Below are positions 33,894 to 40,990 of a stretch of DNA of 64,000 nt, in pieces. Made by a program: the position numbers and the translations under genes. The DNA lies in NCBI RefSeq assembly GCF_041261445.1, contig NZ_JBGCCU010000002.1, positions 186,001-250,000 of the forward strand, in the 5' to 3' direction. Each line of letters begins with the position of its first letter. Within the stretch, counting starts at the first letter, position 1. This DNA is from Catenulispora sp. EB89. GTDB lineage: Bacteria > Actinomycetota > Actinomycetes > Streptomycetales > Catenulisporaceae. The notes under the pieces are model-generated. The model did no database searches, had not been told where the DNA came from, and worked only from the letters and a program-made list of their open reading frames with translations.

Positions 33894-36458
33894 GTGGCAG
33901 GGGAGCCCGGCACCACCTCACCGACCCGACCGGGTCCGGTCGAGGCTGCCACGCCTGCCGTCAGCCTGCCCGCCGCCGGGTCGGGAGGTCCTGGTACGCC
34001 CCGGAAGTCCGGATCCGACGACAGCCCGGCCGCGCGCCCCACCCGCGCGCCGACACCCGGCCGGCCGACGTCCGTGCCGGTCATCGACGAGCCGCCGGAG
34101 CCGCGCCGCATACGCCGCCCGGCCGATCTGCTCCGCGCGGCGGCCAGCTTCGTCTTCATGCTCCTGTTCCTGGGCATCGGGATGGTCGCCGGCGGCACCA
34201 CCCGAGGCGCGGAGTCGGACATCTCCAAGCTGTCCGCGGACCAGAAGCTTCCACTGGGCCTCGTACTTGCAGTGACGTCGATGCTCCTCGCGGTGGTTCC
34301 CATCGTGCTGGCGATCGACCGGCTGTACCAGCGCGACTCGCGGCGCGTGGTGGACTCGGTGCTGGCCGCGGCGATGGCCTACCTGGGCGCGGTCGGGCTG
34401 AACGCACTGGTCGCCTCGCCGCACATGCCGAAGACCATCCGGGACGCGCTGACGCTGCCGACCAACGCCGCCGGGGACACCGCGGCGTTCCACATCTACC
34501 TGACGACCGTCGTGGCCTATCTGACGATCATCGGGTTCTCCAACCGGCACAACTTCCAGACCGCGACCTGGATCGCGCTGATCGCCTACGGCGTGGTCAC
34601 CCTGATCCAGGGCGACGCGACGATCATCAGCCTGGCCGAGACCGTCCTGCTGGGCCGGCTGGTGGCCTTCGGCTGGCGCTGGGTCCGCGGGGTGATCAAC
34701 GACCGGCCGACCGGCGAGGCGGTGCACCACTCGCTGTCGCAGGCCGGGCTGGACCCGCTGTCGTGCCGCCGGGTCCCGGACACCGAGGACGTGCGGCGGT
34801 ACGTCGTGGCCACCGTGGACCGCGGCGACGTCGACGCCATCGTCCTGGACCGCGACCAGCAGGCCGCGGGCCTGGTGTACCGGCTCTACCGCCGGGCCCG
34901 GCTGCGCGGCCCGGCGCAGCGCCGCAACCTGCTGAGCCTGCGCCGGATGCTGGAGCAGGAGGCGCTGATGTCGTACGCGGTCACCGCCGCCGACATCAGC
35001 ACCCCGCGCCTGCTGGCCGTCCGCGACCTGGGCCCGGACACCGGCCTGCTGGCCTACCAGCTGGTCCCGGGCCGCACTCTGGAGCAGCTGACCGCCGAGG
35101 AACTCACCGACGACCTGCTCAGCCAGCTCTGGAGCATGCTCGCCGAACTGCACGAGCACCAGCTGGCGCACCGGCGGCTGTCGGCGCACGCGTTCCTGAT
35201 CGACGAGGACGGCCGGCCCTGGCTGACCGACCTGCGCCTGGGCGAGGTCGCGGCCGGCACGCTGTCGCGCCGCCTGGACACCGCCGAGATGCTGACCGTG
35301 ACCAGCCTGTACTTCGGCTACGAGCGCAGCGTCGCGGCAGGCGTGACCAGGCTCGGCGAGGACGACATCGCAGCGGCGCTGCCGATGCTCCAGCCGGTGA
35401 TCCTGACCCGCAACACCCGCGCCGCACTGAAGAAGTCGAAGGGCCTGCTGAGCAACATCCAGGAGGCGGTCCAGGCCCTGCACCCCTCGGTGGAGCCGGA
35501 GCCGGTGAAGCTGGAACGCTTCGGGCCCCGCACGCTTTTCTCGGTGGTCGGCCTGGCCTTCGCGGCCTACCTGCTGCTGGCCTCGAACTACTCCTGGTCC
35601 AGCCTCAGCGCGGTGAACTGGTGGTGGACCGGCGCGGTGGCACTGGCCTCGGCGGGAACGTACGTCGCGGCGGCGATGGCCCTGGACGGCTTCGTCCCGG
35701 AGAACCTGCGCTGGCACCGCACGGTGCTGTCACAGGTGGCGGCCTCGTTCGTGACCCTGGTGGCCCCGGCGGCGGTCGGCGGCGTGGCGGTGAACACCCG
35801 CTACCTGCAACGCACCGGCATCCCGACCCGCGCGGCGGTGACAGCGGTCGGCGCCCAGCAGATCATGGGCCTGGTCCAGCACCTCCTGCTGATCCTGATC
35901 TTCGGCGTCATCGCCGGCAGCTCCGGCGACAACAGCGGCGGCGGCTCCCACGCCTCCAGCGCCACCCTGATCGCCATCATCCTGGCCCTGGCCCTCCTGG
36001 TCCTCCTGATCGCGACGATCCCCCAACTCCGCCGCTTCGCGGTGAACCGCCTCCGCCCCCTGGTAGCCGGCATCATCCCGCGCATGATGGACGTGGCGCA
36101 GAACCCGATCAAACTCGCCGCCGGCCTCGGCGGCACCGTCCTGCTGTCCCTGCTCTACATCTTCGCCCTCTGGGCCTCCATCCAGGCCTCGGCGACCGAC
36201 GACCGCGCAGCGAAAATCAACTTCGCGGTGGTGGCGGTGGTCTTCCTGACAGCCCAGGCGGCGGGCTCCATCGTCCCGACCCCCGGCGGCGTCGGCGGCG
36301 TCGAGGCCGCGCTGATCGGCGCGCTGACGACCTTCGGCCGCCTGGACACCGGGCTGGCGACGACGGCGGTGCTGCTCTTCCGGCTGATGACGTTCTGGCT
36401 GCCGGTGCTGCCGGGGTGGATCGCCTACAACTACATGACGAGGCGCGGGGAGTTGTAG
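33894..36458 (+). CDS. Pseudokinase fused to LPG-synthase/YbhN-type membrane domain
   Basis: An 854-residue membrane protein. Residues about 1-65 are a Pro/Ser/Thr-rich tail, then come several helices (FVFMLLFLGIGMVAGG on). The middle (about 300-520) resembles a protein kinase with a degraded catalytic loop: ELHEHQLAHRRLSAHAFLID and RPWLTDLRLGE replace HRDLxxxN and DFG, so it is probably inactive. The C-terminal 300 residues are the UPF0104/LPG synthase membrane domain, with FVTLVAPAAVGGVAVNTRYL and SIVPTPGGVGGVEAALIGAL. The likely role is lipid flipping or transport controlled by the pseudokinase. The GTG at 33894 with AGGTGG is the chosen start; upstream in-frame starts exist to 33729. Confidence 0.8.
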   Translation: MAGEPGTTSPTRPGPVEAATPAVSLPAAGSGGPGTPRKSGSDDSPAARPTRAPTPGRPTSVPVIDEPPEPRRIRRPADLLRAAASFVFMLLFLGIGMVAGGTTRGAESDISKLSADQKLPLGLVLAVTSMLLAVVPIVLAIDRLYQRDSRRVVDSVLAAAMAYLGAVGLNALVASPHMPKTIRDALTLPTNAAGDTAAFHIYLTTVVAYLTIIGFSNRHNFQTATWIALIAYGVVTLIQGDATIISLAETVLLGRLVAFGWRWVRGVINDRPTGEAVHHSLSQAGLDPLSCRRVPDTEDVRRYVVATVDRGDVDAIVLDRDQQAAGLVYRLYRRARLRGPAQRRNLLSLRRMLEQEALMSYAVTAADISTPRLLAVRDLGPDTGLLAYQLVPGRTLEQLTAEELTDDLLSQLWSMLAELHEHQLAHRRLSAHAFLIDEDGRPWLTDLRLGEVAAGTLSRRLDTAEMLTVTSLYFGYERSVAAGVTRLGEDDIAAALPMLQPVILTRNTRAALKKSKGLLSNIQEAVQALHPSVEPEPVKLERFGPRTLFSVVGLAFAAYLLLASNYSWSSLSAVNWWWTGAVALASAGTYVAAAMALDGFVPENLRWHRTVLSQVAASFVTLVAPAAVGGVAVNTRYLQRTGIPTRAAVTAVGAQQIMGLVQHLLLILIFGVIAGSSGDNSGGGSHASSATLIAIILALALLVLLIATIPQLRRFAVNRLRPLVAGIIPRMMDVAQNPIKLAAGLGGTVLLSLLYIFALWASIQASATDDRAAKINFAVVAVVFLTAQAAGSIVPTPGGVGGVEAALIGALTTFGRLDTGLATTAVLLFRLMTFWLPVLPGWIAYNYMTRRGEL

Positions 36459-36555
36459 GGGTCACCCGATCGTGGGATTCGGGTTGAGAGACGGGGACGG
36501 ATCGGGGCATACTAGCGAGCAGTAGGGTGCCGCATCTACGAAAGGTGCGGAAGTG

Positions 36556-36592
36556 AAGCCGGGAGCTACCGATGGAATCGGGTGCCCGGCTT
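36556..36592. terminator. Bidirectional terminator
   Basis: AAGCCGGG pairs with CCCGGCTT around an inner, weaker hairpin, and TTTGCGCTTTT follows on the plus strand. It lies between two convergent genes. A smaller hairpin CCGCATC/GGTGCGG precedes it. Confidence 0.65.
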
Positions 36593-36600
36593 TGCGCTTT

Positions 36601-37170
36601 TCAGGGGTCGACATCAACGACGCGGGTCACGGCTTCCAGGTGCTGCCAACCGACCGCATCCCCGTTCAGCCACCAGGCAACGGCGCCAGCGGCGCAATCA
36701 GCAGCCCACAGCGCTGGCTCGGAGGCACTCACGAAGAAGTCGGTCCGGACATCGCATCCGGGTCGGCCGAAGCGCCGCCAGTTCTGAATCAGCCGAAGTT
36801 CAGAGCGATCCTGATCGCGACGCGAATCAAACACGGCCTGGTTCACGCCTTCGACACTCAGCTCGTGCAACAACCTGCCGAGCGACAGTCGGCGAGCTCG
36901 CTCACTCGGCACGCTGGGGCCGTGAATACAGACAGCCACCACGGCAGCGACCGGCAGTCCGGCGACCGCCTCCGCGATCAAAGGACGCCGTTCGGGCCGC
37001 TCGTCGCGCCAATGGAGCTCCCTCGACTTGCCGTACCGCAGGCCCCGCAGCACGGCCCGTACGTCATCGAGGTCACTGTCATCGACCAGCACCGCGGCGA
37101 GCACATAGAAGCACGCTCCTTCGCCTCGCCGGCGACGCATGCTCTCATCCACATAAGCGGTCAGCACCAC
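36601..37170 (-). CDS. DUF3800-like protein
   Basis: About 189 residues. It starts VLTAYVDESMRRRRGEG and continues CFYVLAAVLVDDSDLDDVR and GKSRELHWRD, the pattern of DUF3800 proteins (an RNase H-like fold of uncertain role, often in phage or defence contexts). The reading frame is open to 37239, but a terminator hairpin (37199-37234) lies inside that extension, so the GTG at 37170 (or 37167) is preferred. No ribosome site is evident and the message may be leaderless. Third-position GC is clearly lower than in its neighbours, which suggests recent acquisition. It sits directly behind moeZ. Confidence 0.65.
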   Translation of the reverse strand: MVLTAYVDESMRRRRGEGACFYVLAAVLVDDSDLDDVRAVLRGLRYGKSRELHWRDERPERRPLIAEAVAGLPVAAVVAVCIHGPSVPSERARRLSLGRLLHELSVEGVNQAVFDSRRDQDRSELRLIQNWRRFGRPGCDVRTDFFVSASEPALWAADCAAGAVAWWLNGDAVGWQHLEAVTRVVDVDP

Positions 37171-37198
37171 GCCGATCAGCGTATTGACCAACAAACAC

Positions 37199-37234
37199 GT
37201 CGACCGCCGCCCCAAGCGTGAGGCGACGGTCGAC
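37199..37234 (-). terminator. Terminator after moeZ
   Basis: GTCGACCGCCGCC pairs with GGCGACGGTCGAC (one mismatch) around a 10-base loop, and the minus strand continues GTGTTTGTTGG. It starts 36 bases past the moeZ stop. Confidence 0.75.
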
Positions 37235-37270
37235 TCCACTCAAACGAGCGAAAAACCAGTGCGAAGCCGA

Positions 37271-38452
37271 TCAGTACGAAGGCTTCTCCGGCTCGATCTG
37301 GTTCACCCAGGCCAGGACGCCGCCGCCGACGTGCACCGCGTCCTTGTAGCCCGCCGCGTGCACCACGGCCAGGGCCTCGGCGGAGCGGACGCCGCTCTTG
37401 CAGTGCAGGACGATGCGCTTCGTCGGGTCCAGCTTCTCCAGGGCGGTGCCCATCAGGAACTCACCCTTGGGGATCAGGGTGGCGCCGGGGATGTTGACGA
37501 TCTCGTACTCGTTCGGCTCGCGGACGTCGATGAGCTGGATCTTCTCGTCGGTGTCCAGCCACTCCTTCAGCTGGGTGACGGTGATGGTCGAGTCCTTCGC
37601 CGCGTCGGCCGCCTCCTCGGAGATGGCGCCGCAGAAGGCCTCGTAGTCGATCAGCTCGGTGACGGTCGGGTGCTCGCCGCAGATCGCGCAGTCCGGGTCC
37701 TTGCGGACCTTGACCTGGCGGTAGGTCATCTCCAGGGCGTCGTAGATCATCAGGCGGCCGACCAGCGGTTCGCCGATGCCGGTGAGGAGCTTGATGGCCT
37801 CGGTGACCTGGATGGAGCCGATCGAGGCGCACAGCACGCCCAGGACGCCGCCCTCGGCGCAGCTGGGGACCATGCCCGGCGGCGGGGGCTCGGGGTACAG
37901 GCAGCGGTAGCAGGGGCCGTACTCGGACCAGAAGACCGAGGCCTGGCCGTCGAAGCGGTAGATCGAGCCCCAGACGTAGGGCTTGTTCAGCAGCACGCAG
38001 GCGTCGTTGACCAGGTAGCGGGTCGCGAAGTTGTCCGTGCCGTCGACGATCAGGTCATACTGCGCGAACAGCTCCATCACGTTCGTCGAGTCCAGGCGCT
38101 CCTCGTGCAGGTTGACCTGCACCAGGGGGTTGATCTCCTTGATCGAGTCGCGGGCGGACTCGGCCTTGGAGCGGCCGATGTCGCTCTGGCCGTGGATGAC
38201 CTGGCGCTGCAGGTTGGACTCGTCGACGACGTCGAACTCGACGATGCCCAGCGTGCCCACGCCGGCCGCGGCCAGATACAGCAGTGTCGGGGAGCCCAGG
38301 CCCCCGGCGCCGACGCACAGCACCTTGGCGTTCTTCAGCCGCTTCTGGCCCGCCATGCCCACGTCGGGGATGATCAGGTGGCGCGAGTAGCGGCGCACCT
38401 CTTCCACGCTCAGGTCCGCGGCCGGCTCGACCAGCGGGGGTAGGTTGCTCAC
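37271..38452 (-). CDS. moeZ: MoeZ: adenylyltransferase/sulfurtransferase (MoeB-rhodanese)
   Basis: Activates the C-terminal glycine of small sulfur-carrier proteins by adenylation, then loads sulfur, for molybdopterin, thiamine or other thio-cofactors. It is 393 residues. The E1-like ThiF domain has VLCVGAGGLGSPTLLYL (about 40-56), the zinc pairs CYRCLYPEP and CAICGEHP, and Arg/Asp of the ATP site. The C-terminal rhodanese domain begins IQLIDVREPNEYE and has catalytic Cys in IVLHCKSGVRSAEAL. The GTG at 38452 has GGGAG 5 bases upstream. The position beside the TetR gene matches Rv3206c-Rv3208. Confidence 0.94.
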   Translation of the reverse strand: MSNLPPLVEPAADLSVEEVRRYSRHLIIPDVGMAGQKRLKNAKVLCVGAGGLGSPTLLYLAAAGVGTLGIVEFDVVDESNLQRQVIHGQSDIGRSKAESARDSIKEINPLVQVNLHEERLDSTNVMELFAQYDLIVDGTDNFATRYLVNDACVLLNKPYVWGSIYRFDGQASVFWSEYGPCYRCLYPEPPPPGMVPSCAEGGVLGVLCASIGSIQVTEAIKLLTGIGEPLVGRLMIYDALEMTYRQVKVRKDPDCAICGEHPTVTELIDYEAFCGAISEEAADAAKDSTITVTQLKEWLDTDEKIQLIDVREPNEYEIVNIPGATLIPKGEFLMGTALEKLDPTKRIVLHCKSGVRSAEALAVVHAAGYKDAVHVGGGVLAWVNQIEPEKPSY

Positions 38453-38734
38453 AACATCTCCCAGAGAAGTCTTCGAAGCGCCTGGGGGTAATCCGCGGCA
38501 TTAAGCGACAACCGTCGCACGCCCCACTCGATTCCCGGACCCGCCGTCCACTTCGCGAGACCGCCGGCCGACGGTGTCCGGCGGCGCCCACCTGCGATCG
38601 ACGCGCCTGGCCGCGGCTTGGCGGATCGGCGGCGGATCGGCGGCGAACGGTGCTCGGACCGTCTGCGGACCCCGCACGCACCATCCATGGACCGACCGGG
38701 TGGAAACAACCTACTCGCGCGTAGACTGCTGACC

Positions 38735-39385
38735 ATGACCACTACCGACGCCGCCTACGCGGACACCGGCACGTCCCGGCAACGGTCTGCCAGGCTGCCT
38801 CGGAGTGCCCGCCGCAACCAGCTCCTGGGTGCGGCCGAGGAGGTGTTCGTCGCGCAGGGCTACCACGCCGCCGCGATGGACGACATCGCCGAGCGCGCCG
38901 GCGTCAGCAAGCCGGTGCTCTACCAGCACTTCCCGGGCAAGCTCGAGCTCTACCTGGCGCTGCTGGACAAGCACTGCGACGCCCTGGTCTCGCAGGTGCG
39001 CGGGGCCCTGGCCTCCACCAGCGACAACAAGCTGCGGGTGGCCGCCACCATCGGCGCCTACTTCGACTACGTCGAGCACGAGAGCGGCGCCTTCCGCCTG
39101 GTCTTCGAGTCCGACCTGAACAACGAGGCGGCGGTCCGCGAGCGCACCCACCGGGTCACCCAGGAGTGCGCCGAGGCGATCCGCGACGTCATCGCCACCG
39201 ACACCGGCCTGTCCGACGAGGAGTCGATGCTGCTGGCTGTCGGTCTGACCGGGATCGCGCACGTCACCGCCCGGTACTGGCTGTCCACCGAGGGCGGCCA
39301 GATCCCCCGCGACGCCGCGGCACGGATCGTGTCGCAGCTGGCGTGGCGCGGCATCGGGAACTTCCCGCGCAAGGATTCTGTCTAG
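38735..39385 (+). CDS. TetR-family regulator (Rv3208-like)
   Basis: A 216-residue repressor. The helix-turn-helix is MDDIAERAGVSKPVLYQHFP (about 49-68); the C-terminal ligand domain ends LAWRGIGNFPRKDSV. The ATG at 38735 lies 10 bases after CTACTCGCGCGTAG (38711-38724), a near-palindrome containing the TAGACT -10 neighbourhood; this is probably its own operator, and the message is nearly leaderless. The neighbouring DUF3107, ferritin-like and DEAD-box genes keep the mycobacterial order. The 282-base gap to moeZ holds only promoter-type sequence and a short GGCGGATC repeat. Confidence 0.88.
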   Translation: MTTTDAAYADTGTSRQRSARLPRSARRNQLLGAAEEVFVAQGYHAAAMDDIAERAGVSKPVLYQHFPGKLELYLALLDKHCDALVSQVRGALASTSDNKLRVAATIGAYFDYVEHESGAFRLVFESDLNNEAAVRERTHRVTQECAEAIRDVIATDTGLSDEESMLLAVGLTGIAHVTARYWLSTEGGQIPRDAAARIVSQLAWRGIGNFPRKDSV

Positions 39386-39470
39386 ATAGCTGGCACGCTA
39401 GGACCGTCGGCGACGATGTCGCAGTCGCCGGCGTGCCGCTACGAGCACTCGAGCACTTAAGGAAGCCTTC

Positions 39471-39695
39471 GTGGAAATCAAGATCGGCATCCAGAACACA
39501 GCCCGTGAGCTGAACCTGGAGTCCAACCAGTCGTCCGAAGAGGTGGAGGCCGCCGTGGCCGCCGCGCTGAAGGACGGTGGCGTGCTGACCCTCACCGACG
39601 ACAAGGACCGCAAGGTCCTGGTCCCCGGGGACAAGATCGCCTACGTCGAGCTCGGCGAGCCGACCGGCCGCCGTGTCGGCTTCGGGGCGATCTGA
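39471..39695 (+). CDS. DUF3107 protein (TB9.4-like)
   Basis: A 74-residue conserved actinobacterial protein of unknown role. It reads MEIKIGIQNTARELNLES, then a helical EEVEAAVAAALKDGG, then VLTLTDDKDRKVLVPGDK and ends GRRVGFGAI. The GTG at 39471 has AAGGAAG 6 bases upstream. The family usually lies next to this TetR and the RNA helicase. The fold looks like a small alpha/beta nucleic acid-binding or ubiquitin-like module, but this is not established. Confidence 0.88.
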   Translation: MEIKIGIQNTARELNLESNQSSEEVEAAVAAALKDGGVLTLTDDKDRKVLVPGDKIAYVELGEPTGRRVGFGAI

Positions 39696-39732
39696 CCCGA
39701 TTCGGGAGTTTTCGGTGGGGTAGAAGAGGCGC

Positions 39733-39999
39733 ATGTCCTTTTTCGCTCTACTGTGGCTGGCGGCCCTGGGGCTCGGTATCGGTGCCCTGGGCCGCGCCGT
39801 CGTCAAGCACGGCACCCCGATGGCGACGTGGATGACCACCGTGGTCGGGGTGGTCGGGGCCGTCGGCGGCGGCTCGATCATCCACGCGATCCTCGGCGAC
39901 GGGCACACCTTCGTCGCCACCATGCTCGGCGCCGCTCTGGCCGCGCTGCTGGTGATGGCGATCACGAGCTGGCAGCGGACCCGGGGCGAGGAGTCCTGA
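39733..39999 (+). CDS. Small membrane protein, three helices
   Basis: An 88-residue protein: a helix (FFALLWLAALGLGIGALGRA), a second (TTVVGVVGAVGGGSIIHAI) and a third (MLGAALAALLVMAITSWQ), with a short charged end QRTRGEES. The Gly-rich layout is like the GlsB/YeaQ (transglycosylase-associated) family. The ATG at 39733 follows GAAGAGG. It is probably co-transcribed with the DUF3107 gene 37 bases upstream. Confidence 0.75.
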   Translation: MSFFALLWLAALGLGIGALGRAVVKHGTPMATWMTTVVGVVGAVGGGSIIHAILGDGHTFVATMLGAALAALLVMAITSWQRTRGEES

Positions 40000-40054
40000 C
40001 CGACCCGCGTACTGACCCAGCCGCGTTAGGTGTTAACCCCCCGTACCGCACCGC

Positions 40055-40744
40055 TCACGCACTGAGGCCGAGCGTCGCCATCCGCGCGCCGTGCGCCTCG
40101 GTGAGCCGGGTCAGCATCTTCCCCACCTCGGCCAGGTCCACGGTCGTGGCGCAGTCCGGCGCGGCCAGCACCCCGGCCAGCAGGGCCGCCAGCGCCGCCC
40201 GCCGCGCCGCGATGTGCTGCGCCTGGGTCAGCGCCTCCCCCATGATCCGGCGGCCCCACAGCGCCAGCCGCCCGGAGATCTTCGGGTCCTCCTCGATGGC
40301 CGCGCGCACGTGTTCCACCACGAACGCGCTGTGCCCCAGGTCCTCCAGCACGCCCTCGACCACGGCCCGCGACTCCGGGTCCAGGTAGCGCGCCGCCTCG
40401 CGGTAGAAGTCCGCCGTGAGCGTGTCGCCGATGTAGGCCTTGACCAGCGACTCCAGCCAGCCCGAGGGCTTGGTGTGCTCGTGGAAGGCGTCCACCGGGG
40501 CGGCGAACGGCTGCATCGCCTCGTTCGGGTCCGCGCCGAGCTCGGCCAGCCGGTCCCGGACCCGCCGGAAGTGGTCGAACTCGGCCGCCGCCATGCCCGC
40601 GACCTGCGCCTTTCCGTCCAGCGTGGGGGCCAGGCCGGAGTCGGCGGCCAGGCGCTCGAACGCCGTGAGCTCCCCGTAAGCGACCAGCCCCAGAAAGTCA
40701 ATGACAGCTATCTCATAGGACATGGCTGACGCCGGAGAAGTCAT
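40055..40744 (-). CDS. Ferritin-like protein (Rv3210c-like)
   Basis: A 229-residue helical protein. Carboxylate/His pairs spaced for a di-iron ferritin-like four-helix bundle are seen: AYGELTAFERLAAD, MAAAEFDHFRRVRDRL, YIGDTLTADFYREAA and VLEDLGHSAFVVEHV. It resembles the MiaE-like branch, but the substrate is unknown. The ATG at 40744 is 6 bases after a TAAACT -10 element, so translation is probably leaderless; an in-frame ATG at 40723 is the alternative. It is divergent from the RNA helicase, as in mycobacteria. Confidence 0.82.
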   Translation of the reverse strand: MTSPASAMSYEIAVIDFLGLVAYGELTAFERLAADSGLAPTLDGKAQVAGMAAAEFDHFRRVRDRLAELGADPNEAMQPFAAPVDAFHEHTKPSGWLESLVKAYIGDTLTADFYREAARYLDPESRAVVEGVLEDLGHSAFVVEHVRAAIEEDPKISGRLALWGRRIMGEALTQAQHIAARRAALAALLAGVLAAPDCATTVDLAEVGKMLTRLTEAHGARMATLGLSA

Positions 40745-40750
40745 AGGGGC

Positions 40751-40782
40751 AGTTTATTCAGGTGTTTCCCGTCGGGTACACT
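40751..40782. promoter_or_regulatory. Back-to-back promoters of ferritin-like and DEAD-box genes
   Basis: TAAACT on the minus strand (40751-40756) serves the leaderless ferritin-like gene. TACACT on the plus strand (40777-40782) would start the RNA helicase message about 200 bases before its coding region. The -35 zones overlap each other's -10 zones, so the two promoters may compete. Confidence 0.45.
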
Positions 40783-40990
40783 GTGCGTGACTAGCAGGAT
40801 GCCCGGTCGGTGGCCCGATCGGCTCCGACCCACTGCGGCAACCGGATCCACAGAGGATCCCTCCGAGCCGCGAGGCCGCTCGCTCCTCCAGATGTCTTGA
40901 TCGACGGAGTCGACGCGAGCACGTACGCAAGCAGCACACATAGCACCGTGCTAGCCCCTCGCGCAGTGCCGCTCAACAGAAGAGGCATAC

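Noticed and set aside
37171-37239. Longer start for the DUF3800-like gene.
   Set aside because: A strong terminator hairpin for moeZ lies within it and there is no ribosome site.
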